Source: CAYMFD01 sp964389475 (GTDB taxonomy: Bacteria > Bacteroidota > Bacteroidia > Chitinophagales > Saprospiraceae). Taken from it: a stretch of DNA of 37,001 nucleotides. Of this stretch, positions 14,878 to 24,676 are shown piece after piece; positions within the stretch are counted from its first letter, which is position 1; each line of letters opens with the position of its first letter. The DNA lies in the NCBI GenBank assembly GCA_964389475.1, contig CAYMFD010000027.1:1-37001 (forward strand), written 5' to 3'. Position numbers and translations under genes: made by a program. The notes beneath the pieces are model-generated. The model saw only the letters and a list, made by a program, of their open reading frames with translations. It was not told the origin of the DNA and ran no database searches.

Positions 14878-16911
14878 CTACGCGTCTAGGTTATCTAGTA
14901 GGCTAGGGTCGACGATCGATGGTAGGGTGACCTTGAGGAGGGGCTCTGCCTCCATGGCTCGCTTGATCGCGAAGATGGCCTCGTCATTACGTGCCCAGCT
15001 CCTGCGGGCGATGCCATTGTTGACATCCCAGTGTAGCATAGACTTTATGTTTTGCTCAGACTGTGAGCTCCCGTCTATCACCATACCAAATCCGCCGTTG
15101 ATCACCTCTCCCCAGCCTACACCGCCGCCATTGTGCAGTGATATCCAGGTCGCCCCTCTAAAGCTATCGCCGACGAAGTTCTGTACCGCCATATCAGCGG
15201 TAAACCTAGAGCCGTCATATATATTGGCCGTTTCGCGATATGGGCTGTCCGTACCAGATACGTCGTGATGGTCACGTCCCAGTACGATCGGCCCAGAGAT
15301 CTCACCAGTCTTGATGGCCTCGTTAAATGCGAGGGCTATCTCTATGCGGCCTTGAGCATCGGCATAGAGTATCCGCGACTTACTACCGACGATGGGTATA
15401 TCTGTCTTGGCATTATCGATCCACATGATATTATCACGGAGCTGGCCCTTGATCTCGTCTGGAGCTGTGGAGAGCAGTCTGCGCAGTATGTCGCCAGCGA
15501 TCTCGTCTGTCTTGTAGAGGTCCGCCTCCGTCCCGCTGGTACATACCCATCTGAATGGCCCGAAACCATAGTCAAAACACATCGGCCCCATGATATCCTC
15601 TACGTAGCTCGCATACCTAAAGCCACTCGGCTTGTCACCCATGATGTCGGCGCCAGCTTCTGCTGCTTCTTTTAAGAATGCATTACCGTAGTCCCAGAAG
15701 TACATGCCGCGATCGACCATCTTGTTGATCGCTACGACGTGTCTACGTAGAGTTGCCTGCACCTCCTCGATAAATCGTGGCTTGTCGCTCAGTAGTAGCG
15801 CCGCTGCCTCATCGAAGCTATAGCCTTGTGGACAGTAGCCCAAGTCGTCTATATTGTGCAGTGAGGTCTGGTCAGAGCCTAGGTGTACCATCAGGTCACT
15901 ATCTGCTAGGGCCTCCCAGAGATCTACGATATTGCCTTGATATACGAGTGCGACCGCCTCCTTATCTGCTGAGGCTGACTTAATACGATCGAGTAAGTCG
16001 GGCAGTGACTGATAGACATTGGCCTGGTGTATGTAGCCATCGGTGAGGCGCTGCTGTACCGCGTCCCCATCGATCTCGGCGATCACACCTACAGCGCCGG
16101 TTATCTCTGCTGCAAGTGCCTGTGCTCCTGACATCCCACCCAGGCCACTGGTGATATATATCTTTCCCGCTAGGTTATCTGAGCCGTGGCCGTGTAGTCG
16201 CCCTGCATTGAGTAGGGTGATGGTGGTACCATGCACGATGCCTTGTGGACCTATATACATAAACGAACCCGCCGTCATCTGACCATAGCTGGTGACGCCT
16301 AGGGCATTGTACTTATTCCAGTCGTTTTTACTAGAGTGGTTAGGGATCATCATGCCATTAGTAACGACGACTCTAGGCGCATTTTCGTGAGATGGGAAGA
16401 GGCCTAACGGATGGCCACTGTAAAGTACTAGGGTCTGTTCATTAGTCATCTGAGCTAGGTACTGCATGGCGAGGCGGTACTGAGCCCAGTTCTGAAAGAC
16501 GGCACCATTACCGCCATAAGTGATCAGCTCGTGTGGGTGCTTGGCCACTTTATGGTCAAGGTTGTTTTGGATCATCAGCATGATAGCCGCTGCCTGTGGC
16601 GTCTGCGCTGGATAGTCACTTAGTGGACGGGCATGCATGGCGTAGGATGGACGGTATCTATGGAGGTAGATCCTGCCATACTTAGTAAGCTCATCCTTGC
16701 ACTCTCGTACCATGACAGCATGATGCGCTACAGGTACATAGCGCAGGGCATTCTTGATGGCGAGAGCCTCCTCTTCTTTTGTAAGGACTCCGGTAAGATT
16801 CCTAGCAGGTGCATGCGATACGCTGTTGTCTGGACTAGTTGCCGCTGGTAGCTCGTCGGGGATACCAGTAAGTATTTCGAGGGCAAATGTCGTCGATGGT
16901 TGGGCTGTCAT
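14878..16911 (-). CDS. hutU: urocanate hydratase (urocanase)
   Basis: Converts urocanate to imidazolone propionate in histidine breakdown, using tightly bound NAD+. At 677 residues it is of the longer type found in Bacteroidota (E. coli-like enzymes have about 560). Family blocks present: YGGNGAVFQNWAQYRL, SGHPLGLFPSHENAPRVV, MTAGSFMYIGPQGIVHGT, ITSGLGGMSGAQ, the active-site Cys in FRWVCTSG, DHHDVSGTDSPYRET and SLHNGGGVGWGEVINGG. I chose the ATG at 16911 (MTAQPSTTFALEI); the longer frame to 16950 would run into the terminator of the HU gene. The other hut genes are not next to it. Confidence 0.95.
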   Translation of the reverse strand: MTAQPSTTFALEILTGIPDELPAATSPDNSVSHAPARNLTGVLTKEEEALAIKNALRYVPVAHHAVMVRECKDELTKYGRIYLHRYRPSYAMHARPLSDYPAQTPQAAAIMLMIQNNLDHKVAKHPHELITYGGNGAVFQNWAQYRLAMQYLAQMTNEQTLVLYSGHPLGLFPSHENAPRVVVTNGMMIPNHSSKNDWNKYNALGVTSYGQMTAGSFMYIGPQGIVHGTTITLLNAGRLHGHGSDNLAGKIYITSGLGGMSGAQALAAEITGAVGVIAEIDGDAVQQRLTDGYIHQANVYQSLPDLLDRIKSASADKEAVALVYQGNIVDLWEALADSDLMVHLGSDQTSLHNIDDLGYCPQGYSFDEAAALLLSDKPRFIEEVQATLRRHVVAINKMVDRGMYFWDYGNAFLKEAAEAGADIMGDKPSGFRYASYVEDIMGPMCFDYGFGPFRWVCTSGTEADLYKTDEIAGDILRRLLSTAPDEIKGQLRDNIMWIDNAKTDIPIVGSKSRILYADAQGRIEIALAFNEAIKTGEISGPIVLGRDHHDVSGTDSPYRETANIYDGSRFTADMAVQNFVGDSFRGATWISLHNGGGVGWGEVINGGFGMVIDGSSQSEQNIKSMLHWDVNNGIARRSWARNDEAIFAIKRAMEAEPLLKVTLPSIVDPSLLDNLDA

Positions 16912-16930
16912 ATTACAATTGTAAGGGCAT

Positions 16931-16968
16931 AAAAAAAGCGGTCTGACCATGTTAACAGGCCAAACCGC
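16931..16968 (-). terminator. intrinsic terminator of the HU gene
   Basis: On the minus strand an 11-bp stem (16968-16958 with 16948-16938, including G-U pairs), a 9-nt loop and seven T. It lies 40 nt after the HU stop and about 20 nt upstream of the urocanase start. Confidence 0.8.
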
Positions 16969-17008
16969 ATTTTAGATTAATCGATGTCTTTCGACAAGGA
17001 CAACAAGC

Positions 17009-17281
17009 TTAGTTTACAGACTCAGTAAGTGCCTTACCTGCCTTAAATTTAACCTGTGTTTTAGCTTTGATCTGGATCTTCTCACCAGTAAGTGGGTTTC
17101 TTCCCTCTCTAGCTGGACGGTGGTTTGTTGAGAATGTGCCGAAGCCTACGAATGCAGCCTTGTCTCCACCCTTAAGTGTACCTTCGATAGCACCAAATAC
17201 TGCACCTACTGCATCTCCTGCTTGTGCTTTAGTGATTCCAGCTTTCTCAGCTACTGTGCTTATTAGATCTCCTTTATTCAT
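17009..17281 (-). CDS. hup: HU family DNA-binding protein
   Basis: A 90-residue nucleoid protein that bends DNA without strong sequence preference, acting as a dimer. The sequence is a full-length classic HU: MNKGDLISTVAEKAGITK, the AFVGFGTFS turn, the beta-arm signature GRNPLTGEKIQI, and the closing helix VKFKAGKALTESVN. It has its own promoter and terminator, so it is a single-gene unit, as expected for a highly expressed protein. Confidence 0.97.
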   Translation of the reverse strand: MNKGDLISTVAEKAGITKAQAGDAVGAVFGAIEGTLKGGDKAAFVGFGTFSTNHRPAREGRNPLTGEKIQIKAKTQVKFKAGKALTESVN

Positions 17282-17329
17282 AACTCAAGTGTTTTAATTA
17301 CTAAAGATTAAGTGTTTCTATAATGGCGG

Positions 17330-17361
17330 CAAATGTATATGTAGAAGACTTACCATACAAA
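17330..17361 (-). promoter_or_regulatory. hup: promoter of the HU gene
   Basis: On the minus strand TTTG (17361-17358), 20 nt, then TACATTTG (17337-17330). Both elements and the spacing match the Bacteroidota consensus; the leader would be about 40 nt. Confidence 0.8.
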
Positions 17362-17513
17362 TGTGAAGGGGACAAAAGTGCTGAGAGCCCTGTATTTACT
17401 AGATGTCTAGGCGGTCTGTGTTTGACGGTTATGTATATGATTAAGTTCTAAAGCATTGACGTACATAGAGTTGTATCTTGCGGTGTAGATACGCTACTTA
17501 CCGGAGAAATAAA

Positions 17514-17711
17514 ATGTTAAATAATATGCGCAAACCCTCATATATACTAGCTCTAGCAGCATTTGTCGTGATTTTTTCGTCGTCTTGTAAAACAGGCGAA
17601 GGCTGCCCTGGCGAGAATAGCTGGCAAAAATCGGTCGAGATGTCCGAAAAGAAGTCAAAACCTAAGTCAGGTCTCTATGGTAAGAAGCGGAAGAAGAGGA
17701 TGGGGCGATAA
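17514..17711 (+). CDS. small putative lipoprotein
   Basis: 65 residues from the ATG at 17514, which has a GGAG 7 nt upstream (17503-17506), rare for this organism. A signal ending in the lipobox FSSSC is followed by KTGEGCPGENSWQ and a very basic tail (KSGLYGKKRKKRMGR). Short Bacteroidota lipoproteins with a Cys-rich start and a K-S-G/S-L-F/Y-x-K-K end are frequent; none has a known function that I can name. A candidate terminator follows. Confidence 0.65.
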   Translation: MLNNMRKPSYILALAAFVVIFSSSCKTGEGCPGENSWQKSVEMSEKKSKPKSGLYGKKRKKRMGR

Positions 17712-17724
17712 ATATGTTTTTACG

Positions 17725-17772
17725 TTATCTGTAAGCACGCATACGATAGCGATATACAGATAATTATTTTTT
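17725..17772 (+). terminator. candidate terminator after the small lipoprotein gene
   Basis: TTATCTGTA at 17725-17733 and TACAGATAA at 17755-17763 form a perfect 9-bp stem with a 21-nt loop, followed by a T-rich stretch ATTATTTTTT. The loop is long, so efficiency is uncertain; an operator for the next gene is an alternative. Confidence 0.5.
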
Positions 17773-17791
17773 ATATATGTAAGTCGTTTGC

Positions 17792-17799
17792 TACCTTTG
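17792..17799 (+). promoter_or_regulatory. candidate -7 box of the giant T9SS protein gene
   Basis: TACCTTTG matches TAnnTTTG exactly and lies 25 nt before the ATG at 17825. The region around the expected -33 element is T-rich (17767-17772) but has no TTG at the best distance. Confidence 0.55.
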
Positions 17800-17824
17800 A
17801 AGCCTCTCAAATAGTAAACTACTT

Positions 17825-20800
17825 ATGAAAAGCCAACTGCAAGCGCTTGTATCGCTATTGCTAATTGTAGCTACAGCGCCTAATCTCTCAGGTCAAGCCT
17901 ACGATCTAGAATTATCCAAAACGACCATCGCCGCCGGTATATCGAGCTACGGGGTAGCCGTACCATTCAATATTACCGTATCTAATAGAGGTACGGAGGA
18001 TGTCACCAATGTCGATGTGGTAGACTACGTGCCGGCAGGGTACGACTACCTACAGTCCGATAATCCCACATGGACTTTTGATGGTGCCACTAGGCAAGCT
18101 ACCCGTACGATTGTGGGACCGATAGAGTCTGGCGTGGATAGCCTGATTACAATATTCTTAAGACCATTACCAGTACTAGATGCCACTGACTGGATTAATG
18201 CAGCAGAGATCTCTGGTGCTCAGGACCTAGGTGGATCAGACATAGGTCCACTTGATATGGATAGTAATTACGATGATATACAAGGCAATATGGATGCTCT
18301 AGAGGATGACTACGATGAGGCCTCTGCATTTGTATACGATCTAGCTTTGCGTAAATCTCTGAGTCCTAGCGTGGTTAACTATACTTATGGTGATAATATT
18401 GATTTTACACTTACCGTATTCAATCAAGGCAGCGATACAGTACAGGATGTGCAGGTCAGAGAGTACTTTGCAGAGGGTTTTGCCTATGACCAGTCGCTCA
18501 ATGCTGCAGCGGGCTGGTTCGATGATGAGCCTATACCCTATGCTATCATTCCTGGGCCTATACCACCAGGAGGTAGCGCCGCGGTAACAGTTACTCTAGG
18601 CTTGACGCAGATGATGTTTGATGGTAGAGCTTGGGATAATTATGCAGGTATCGATAGTGCCTTTACGACGTCCGGTATTCCCTTGATAGATGATGCCGAT
18701 AGCAATCCAGGTACTAACTCTCTGACAGAGAATTCAGTCTTGCCAGGGTCTAGTGATGATGATAACATACTGGGTGGCGGTCCCGATGCTGGCGAGGATG
18801 AGGATGACCACGATGTGGCGTCAATAGAGGTGTTTGACTTTGCACTTATCAAGCTGAGGGAGGCAACCGTCACGCCGAGTTTTAGCTACGGACAGACCGT
18901 TATCTTTAATAACACAGTATTTAATCAAGGTAATCAAGATGCAGACTCTGTAATCGTAGTTGATTATGTGCCTTGCGGTTACCGTTTTGTCGATTTTATC
19001 AATCCCGGATGGACTTACGATTCTCTTGCTAGGAAGGCGTATTTTAGCCTCAGCCCCGGACCAGCACCGGCGAGTGATGTGGTGGTACCTATTACCCTGG
19101 TGGTGCAGCCTTGCTTCGATGATCCAAGTAGCAATTGGGTCAATAATGCCGAGCTTACCGCAGTGGTAGATACTTCGGGTGTCCGGAGAGATGACATAGA
19201 TAGTACACCGGACGATACCCAGGCGAATGATGCGGGTGGGGTAGTCGACGACGGCCTCACGGATAATAACCTAGACGGTCTAGGGATCATCGACGAAGAC
19301 GATAGTGACCCTGCAACGCTAGAGATTGTGGACTGGGCTCTAAAGCTCACCATTGATTCTCCAGATACAGTACGCTATGGTGATAATGTCCGCTTTAAGC
19401 TCACGGGGTATAACCAAGGTAATATCACATTTGCTGATACCGACGTCCTGATAGACCTGGGTGTTGGCTATTCGTACGATCCTTCGGTCAATCCTGGATG
19501 GTCTAGCGATATGGCAGAGCCTAGTTTTACCTTTAGCGGTCCTCTAGCGCCAGGAGATAGTGTAGAGGCATTTCTAGACCTTACGCTTTTGCAGACGCAG
19601 AACATAGATGAGCAATGGATTAACTATGCACAACTCGTACAATTGCGAGATGCCACCGGCAATAGAGACGATGATGCAGATAGCTTCCCTAGCGATACAC
19701 CGGAAGAGAACTCTGTAAAGCCAGGTGATCCCGATGATGATAACATCTTTGCGTTAGGAACTAATTTTCAGCAAGATCAAGATGACCATGACCCTGCAGG
19801 ACCAGATATATTTGATCTAGCTCTACGTAAGCAGGTAGTCCAGACTGGTCGTATTGAGTACGATGATCTTTTAGAGTTTGTCATTACGATAGAGAATCAA
19901 GGTAATCAGGCAGCACAGGCTGTAACTATTACAGATTATCTGCCACCGGGTCTCAGTTTTGATAGCGCCGAACAGAATCAAGCTTGGATCTATGATGCTA
20001 ATGAGAATATAGCCTCCCTCACACTTACTACGCCTCTTGATGTTGATGAGCTGATAGAGGTATCTATTTTCTTACAAGTAGAGTGTGTAGCCGCTACAAT
20101 AGAGGCATGGACCAATATGGCAGAGATATCTGCGGCGATCAATGAGGATGGCCTGCCTGCCTTTGATACAGATAGTGATTATGACACCGACCCCAGTAAT
20201 GATATAGGTGGTAGTGCTGGTACACTGGAGGATGACAATATTGATGATAGTGGTACCGATGCGGATGGTGATGGTGTCTCAGATGAGGACGACAGCGATC
20301 CAGCATTCGTCCCTGTGGTAGACCTAGCACTGCGAAAGGGGCTTGTGTCAACACCTCCATATGCAGTGGGTGACCTCATCCAGTTTGAGGTATGGGTATT
20401 CAACCAAGGCAACACACCCTTAGAGGATATCGTAGTCGTCGACTATATAGCAGACGGCTATGGTTTTTCAGCAGCAGATAATGCAGGATGGACGTCGGTG
20501 AGTGCAGGTGCTACCTATACATTCGGTGATGTACGCCTCATGCCTGGTGACAGTACTCGGGTGACACTAGACCTCACCTACCAGACTGTTGCAGGGGGAG
20601 GTGTGCTTGCAGACTACATCAATTATGCGGAGATATTAGCCGCTCAGGATACACTAGGTGTGCCCGTTGCAGCAGCAGATGTCGATAGTAATCCTGGTAG
20701 TGATACTAGTGCAGAACGTGCTATTATGCCCAGCGACCTTGGTGATGACGATATCACGACAAAGATCATAGGCGGTAATGAAGACGATCATGATGTAGCT

Positions 20801-23800
20801 GGACTTGTACTTTCTGACCTCGCTCTTGATAAGGTGGTGGTTGATACCGCACCGTATCAGTATGGAGAGGTGCTCACGTACGAGATTAGCATTACCAATC
20901 AAGGAACTGTGCCAGCTAGTAATATTGTCATCAGTGACGTGATAGGTTGCGGGCTAGGCTTCTTACCGACTAACAACTCTGCGTGGTCATACGTACCTAG
21001 TTCTAGGGTAGCTACCCAAACGATAGCCGGTCCATTGCTAGCGGGTGAGACTGTGACTACGACACTACAGCTAGAGTTAGCCTATTGTGATGAGGCGTAT
21101 GATGCCAGTACATACAATAATGAGGTAGAGATACAGTCTGCTCAGGATGATAATGGTGATCCACTCGATGATGGTGATAGCACACCTGGCAATGACGATC
21201 CTACAGAGGATGATCAAGACGACGAGCCACTAGAGATAATCGACCTAGCACTTACCAAAGACCTAATCACTAGTCCATCAGGTATCGTTGCAGGTGATGT
21301 TGTCGTCTTTTCTTTTACAGTGCATAACCAAGGTAATTCCGTATTGACGGATGTGCAGTTAGTTGACTATATACCTAGCGGGTTTAGTCTTGATGCGACA
21401 GCTAGTGCAGGATGGATGCCATCCGCTAATGGTGCTGTCTATACGGTAGCATCGCTAGCTAGCCAGGCGGATACGACGATCGAGATCACCTTGACTTTCG
21501 ATCCCCAGGCGGGTACTGATTTTGTCAATTATGGAGAGATTACCAGTGCTAGTGACGACCAGGGCAATGATGTAGGTGGTAGTGATGCAGACAGTAGCCC
21601 CGGCAACAATTTTGATGAGACGGATAGGGAGCTACCTGGGTCTACTGGTGATGGTAATATCGATGTAGATGGTAGTAATGGTGTAGAGGATGACAATGAT
21701 CCAGCAGCTTTTGGCGAGTTTGATCTTGCCCTAAGTAAGTCGATAGATCTAGATCCTGCAGGCTATAAGTATGGAGAGACGGTGTCATTTGATATCACAG
21801 TTGTCAACGAGGGTACCCTAGCTGCTAGTAATGTTACCGTGGTCGACCGACTACCTTGCGGGCTCGCTTACCTTACTAGTAATAACGGTGTATGGACCTA
21901 TGATGCAGGCCTCAATATTGCTACAGCTATGATAGGTACGACTATTGTGCCTGGTGATAGCGCTACAGTATCTATCCAACTAGCCTTAACTTACTGTGCA
22001 GATCCTGAGTCGTATGTCAATGTATCTGAGATCACCGCTGCTACTACACCCGATGGCGAGCCCGTGGTAGATGTCGATAGTACACCTGATAACGATAGTC
22101 CTAGCGAGGATGACCAGGATACTAGCTCGATACCAGTAGTCGATCTTGCATTGACTAAGCGTACGATTACTACAGATTTCGCAATCGGGTCACCCGTTCG
22201 ATTTGAGATTGAGGTATATAATCAAGGCTCCGTAGCTCTAGATAATATCCAGATTGTTGATTACCTACCTGCCGGATATAACCTCAATGATCCCGCATGG
22301 TCTGCTACATTATCTGGCGATATTACGACTACGCTTACGGGCTCCTTAGCACCTGGCACTAGTAGGGTAGTTGAGCTTAACACCACCCTGGTACGGGCCA
22401 ATACAGCAGTCGACTACGTCAACTACGTAGAGATTGCGGGCTTTACAGGTGCGGATGGTATGATTGTGCCGACGACTGATAGCGATAGTAACCCTAGTAG
22501 CAATACAGCCCTCGAGCAGTCGGTAGTAGTAGATGGGCCTGACGACGATAATATAATAGGCGGAGGGCCCCTAGCTAACGAGGATGAGGACGATCACGAC
22601 GTGGGGGGCTTTGATCCATTTGGGTCGATAGGCGACTTCGTATGGAAGGACCTAGACTATGACGGTATACAAGATACAGGAGAGCCAGGCATAGCTGGTG
22701 TGACGGTAAGTTTACAGACATGTTTTGGCGTCACTATCGCTACGGTAGAGAGTGATGCTGATGGTGCCTACACGTTTGACCCCGTACTGTTAGGTGACTA
22801 CCAGCTCGTTTTTGACCTAGGTGATGTCGATGGGTGTATCAGCACCTTGCAAGATCAGGGCCCATCTGACGATAGTGATAGTGATATAGATGAGACGGGC
22901 ACGACCGACTGCTTTACTGTAGAGCCCGGTGATTTCGTTGATAACGTTGATGCTGGGTTTGCAGGCTTAGCGGATGTGGGTGACTTTGTCTGGGAGGACC
23001 TAGATGGTGACGGACTCCAGGATAGCAATGAGCCAGGTATCGCTGGGGTGACGGTCACACTGTTTGATCAATGGGGAAATCCCGAGTTAACAACTACAAC
23101 TGATGTCCAAGGCTTTTACCTCTTTGAGGATGTCAGCGTGGGTAGGTATTACATGCGTTTTAGGACGGGTGATCCACTATTACTGCCTACAGTCGATGGC
23201 ATAGGTAATAACCGTGGCCGAGATAGTAATCTCGATAATAGTAACGGCGATGGCACGACTGCTATGTTTGACCTTCGCCCCAATGATGAGAACCTAAGTA
23301 TCGATGCTGGATTCTATCGTTGTGTGACGATATGCGGTAAGACATGGTATGATCTAGATGAAGACAGTCGTAGAGACGGATCAGAGAACGGCGTCAACGG
23401 TATGTTGATCAATGTCTACCGCCAGGGCTTGGACGGTCGGTATGACCTCGTCGCATCTGACGTCACTGGTGCACAGCCCAATACGCCTAGCGGTGATGGC
23501 TACTTCGAGGTATGTGTGCGACCAGGTAGATACTACGTCGAGGTGCCGCTACCCCCATACGGCCTCGTGCTGGCTCGTGTTATTAATACTGGTAACTCCT
23601 TCACTAATAACGATGTGGGCTCCTTCAATGGTCCTGCTACCACAACCTCTTTTAGTCTGAGGAGTGGAGAGGGTAAGTGTGACATCGGTGCAGGATTCTA
23701 CCCCATGGCTACCGTCGGTCGTCTAGTATGGCGCGATAACAATGGCGATGGTATACGTACTGCTGGTGAGCCCGTCGTAGAGAACGTCCTCGTTGAGGCC

Positions 23801-24610
23801 TTTGATGAGCAGGGGAGTCTAGTCAATATGGACGTAACAGGCAGTGATGGTACCTATGAGATCAATCAATTGCAGGAGCAGTCCTACTATCTAGCCTTTA
23901 CCCCGCCAGCAGGATACTCATTTACCATACCTAGAGTAGACCCTAACGGTACTGATGTCGATAGCGATGTGGACCACAGTAACGGTATAGGTACGACTCG
24001 ACTGATCAGCTTTACGCCTGGCGATGACATTACTGATGTCGATGCTGGGCTAGCGCAGGGAGTACTACCAGTCGTATGGGGTGACATATCTCTGCAGACT
24101 ACACCACAAGGCCACCTAATCAGATGGTCAACTATAGCAGAGGTCAATGCCATGACCTACCAGGTACAGCGATCGATCAATGATGATCGCTGGCAGTCAC
24201 TAGGTGAGGTAGATGCTAAGAACGCCGTATCAGGTGCTGACTACCAGTGGACGGATCGATACATAGACCAGTCGGGCATCTATACTTACCGCCTTGAGCA
24301 GTTTGACCTAGACGGGCAGTCAGCATACAGCCCATCTGTACAGACGCGTGTAGATACGAAGGGTGAGGTACTCCTATATCCTAACCCTGCTACCACGCTG
24401 ACCGCACTGAGTCTACCATCAGGATCTGAGGCACGGGTCATCGTGACAGGCCAGGATGGTTCTATGATATATGAGCAGACGGTAGCGCTTGATGCCACGA
24501 ATCCTACACTGCATGATATCGATGTAACGATGTGGCCAGCTGGTGTCTATCAGCTCACGACGATCATAGGTGACATACATACCACCCAGCCACTACTTGT
24601 GGTCAGGTAG
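17825..24610 (+). CDS. giant secreted DUF11/SdrD-B repeat protein with T9SS type A sorting domain
   Basis: 2261 residues. A signal peptide (to about residue 24, ending LSGQA) is followed by ten DUF11-type Ig-like repeats starting near residues 26, 172, 338, 502, 664, 833, 999, 1140, 1300 and 1440; most open with D-L-A-L-x-K and carry an F-x-I-x-V-x-N-Q-G core. Aspartate-rich linkers (DDDNI, EDEDDHD) separate them and probably bind Ca2+. Four SdrD-B/Cna-B-like domains follow near 1602, 1718, 1836 and 1963 (IGDFVWKDLDYDGIQD and variants). A fibronectin-like segment (about 2085-2170) and a T9SS type A sorting domain (from LLYPNPATT to the end) close the protein. It is likely exported through the outer membrane and anchored or released as a fibre-like adhesin or matrix protein. 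Single-gene unit with promoter and terminator. Confidence 0.93.
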   Translation: MKSQLQALVSLLLIVATAPNLSGQAYDLELSKTTIAAGISSYGVAVPFNITVSNRGTEDVTNVDVVDYVPAGYDYLQSDNPTWTFDGATRQATRTIVGPIESGVDSLITIFLRPLPVLDATDWINAAEISGAQDLGGSDIGPLDMDSNYDDIQGNMDALEDDYDEASAFVYDLALRKSLSPSVVNYTYGDNIDFTLTVFNQGSDTVQDVQVREYFAEGFAYDQSLNAAAGWFDDEPIPYAIIPGPIPPGGSAAVTVTLGLTQMMFDGRAWDNYAGIDSAFTTSGIPLIDDADSNPGTNSLTENSVLPGSSDDDNILGGGPDAGEDEDDHDVASIEVFDFALIKLREATVTPSFSYGQTVIFNNTVFNQGNQDADSVIVVDYVPCGYRFVDFINPGWTYDSLARKAYFSLSPGPAPASDVVVPITLVVQPCFDDPSSNWVNNAELTAVVDTSGVRRDDIDSTPDDTQANDAGGVVDDGLTDNNLDGLGIIDEDDSDPATLEIVDWALKLTIDSPDTVRYGDNVRFKLTGYNQGNITFADTDVLIDLGVGYSYDPSVNPGWSSDMAEPSFTFSGPLAPGDSVEAFLDLTLLQTQNIDEQWINYAQLVQLRDATGNRDDDADSFPSDTPEENSVKPGDPDDDNIFALGTNFQQDQDDHDPAGPDIFDLALRKQVVQTGRIEYDDLLEFVITIENQGNQAAQAVTITDYLPPGLSFDSAEQNQAWIYDANENIASLTLTTPLDVDELIEVSIFLQVECVAATIEAWTNMAEISAAINEDGLPAFDTDSDYDTDPSNDIGGSAGTLEDDNIDDSGTDADGDGVSDEDDSDPAFVPVVDLALRKGLVSTPPYAVGDLIQFEVWVFNQGNTPLEDIVVVDYIADGYGFSAADNAGWTSVSAGATYTFGDVRLMPGDSTRVTLDLTYQTVAGGGVLADYINYAEILAAQDTLGVPVAAADVDSNPGSDTSAERAIMPSDLGDDDITTKIIGGNEDDHDVAGLVLSDLALDKVVVDTAPYQYGEVLTYEISITNQGTVPASNIVISDVIGCGLGFLPTNNSAWSYVPSSRVATQTIAGPLLAGETVTTTLQLELAYCDEAYDASTYNNEVEIQSAQDDNGDPLDDGDSTPGNDDPTEDDQDDEPLEIIDLALTKDLITSPSGIVAGDVVVFSFTVHNQGNSVLTDVQLVDYIPSGFSLDATASAGWMPSANGAVYTVASLASQADTTIEITLTFDPQAGTDFVNYGEITSASDDQGNDVGGSDADSSPGNNFDETDRELPGSTGDGNIDVDGSNGVEDDNDPAAFGEFDLALSKSIDLDPAGYKYGETVSFDITVVNEGTLAASNVTVVDRLPCGLAYLTSNNGVWTYDAGLNIATAMIGTTIVPGDSATVSIQLALTYCADPESYVNVSEITAATTPDGEPVVDVDSTPDNDSPSEDDQDTSSIPVVDLALTKRTITTDFAIGSPVRFEIEVYNQGSVALDNIQIVDYLPAGYNLNDPAWSATLSGDITTTLTGSLAPGTSRVVELNTTLVRANTAVDYVNYVEIAGFTGADGMIVPTTDSDSNPSSNTALEQSVVVDGPDDDNIIGGGPLANEDEDDHDVGGFDPFGSIGDFVWKDLDYDGIQDTGEPGIAGVTVSLQTCFGVTIATVESDADGAYTFDPVLLGDYQLVFDLGDVDGCISTLQDQGPSDDSDSDIDETGTTDCFTVEPGDFVDNVDAGFAGLADVGDFVWEDLDGDGLQDSNEPGIAGVTVTLFDQWGNPELTTTTDVQGFYLFEDVSVGRYYMRFRTGDPLLLPTVDGIGNNRGRDSNLDNSNGDGTTAMFDLRPNDENLSIDAGFYRCVTICGKTWYDLDEDSRRDGSENGVNGMLINVYRQGLDGRYDLVASDVTGAQPNTPSGDGYFEVCVRPGRYYVEVPLPPYGLVLARVINTGNSFTNNDVGSFNGPATTTSFSLRSGEGKCDIGAGFYPMATVGRLVWRDNNGDGIRTAGEPVVENVLVEAFDEQGSLVNMDVTGSDGTYEINQLQEQSYYLAFTPPAGYSFTIPRVDPNGTDVDSDVDHSNGIGTTRLISFTPGDDITDVDAGLAQGVLPVVWGDISLQTTPQGHLIRWSTIAEVNAMTYQVQRSINDDRWQSLGEVDAKNAVSGADYQWTDRYIDQSGIYTYRLEQFDLDGQSAYSPSVQTRVDTKGEVLLYPNPATTLTALSLPSGSEARVIVTGQDGSMIYEQTVALDATNPTLHDIDVTMWPAGVYQLTTIIGDIHTTQPLLVVR

Positions 24611-24632
24611 CAGAAGTCTATTGCAAGTATAA

Positions 24633-24673
24633 AAAGGCGGTCTGTCTAGCTATACAGCTGGCAGGCCGTCTTT
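24633..24673 (+). terminator. intrinsic terminator of the giant gene
   Basis: A 14-bp stem with three G-U pairs (24633-24646 with 24660-24673), GC-rich in the middle, ending in TTTCTT; 22 nt after the stop. Confidence 0.8.
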
Positions 24674-24676
24674 CTT

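Noticed and set aside
16912..16950. Longer N-terminus for urocanate hydratase
   Set aside because: The extra codons come from the HU terminator region and include an atypical Cys-rich stretch.
17825..24610. Long open frames on the opposite strand of the giant gene
   Set aside because: Shadows caused by the repetitive Asp/Gly/Ser codons; none shows protein motifs.
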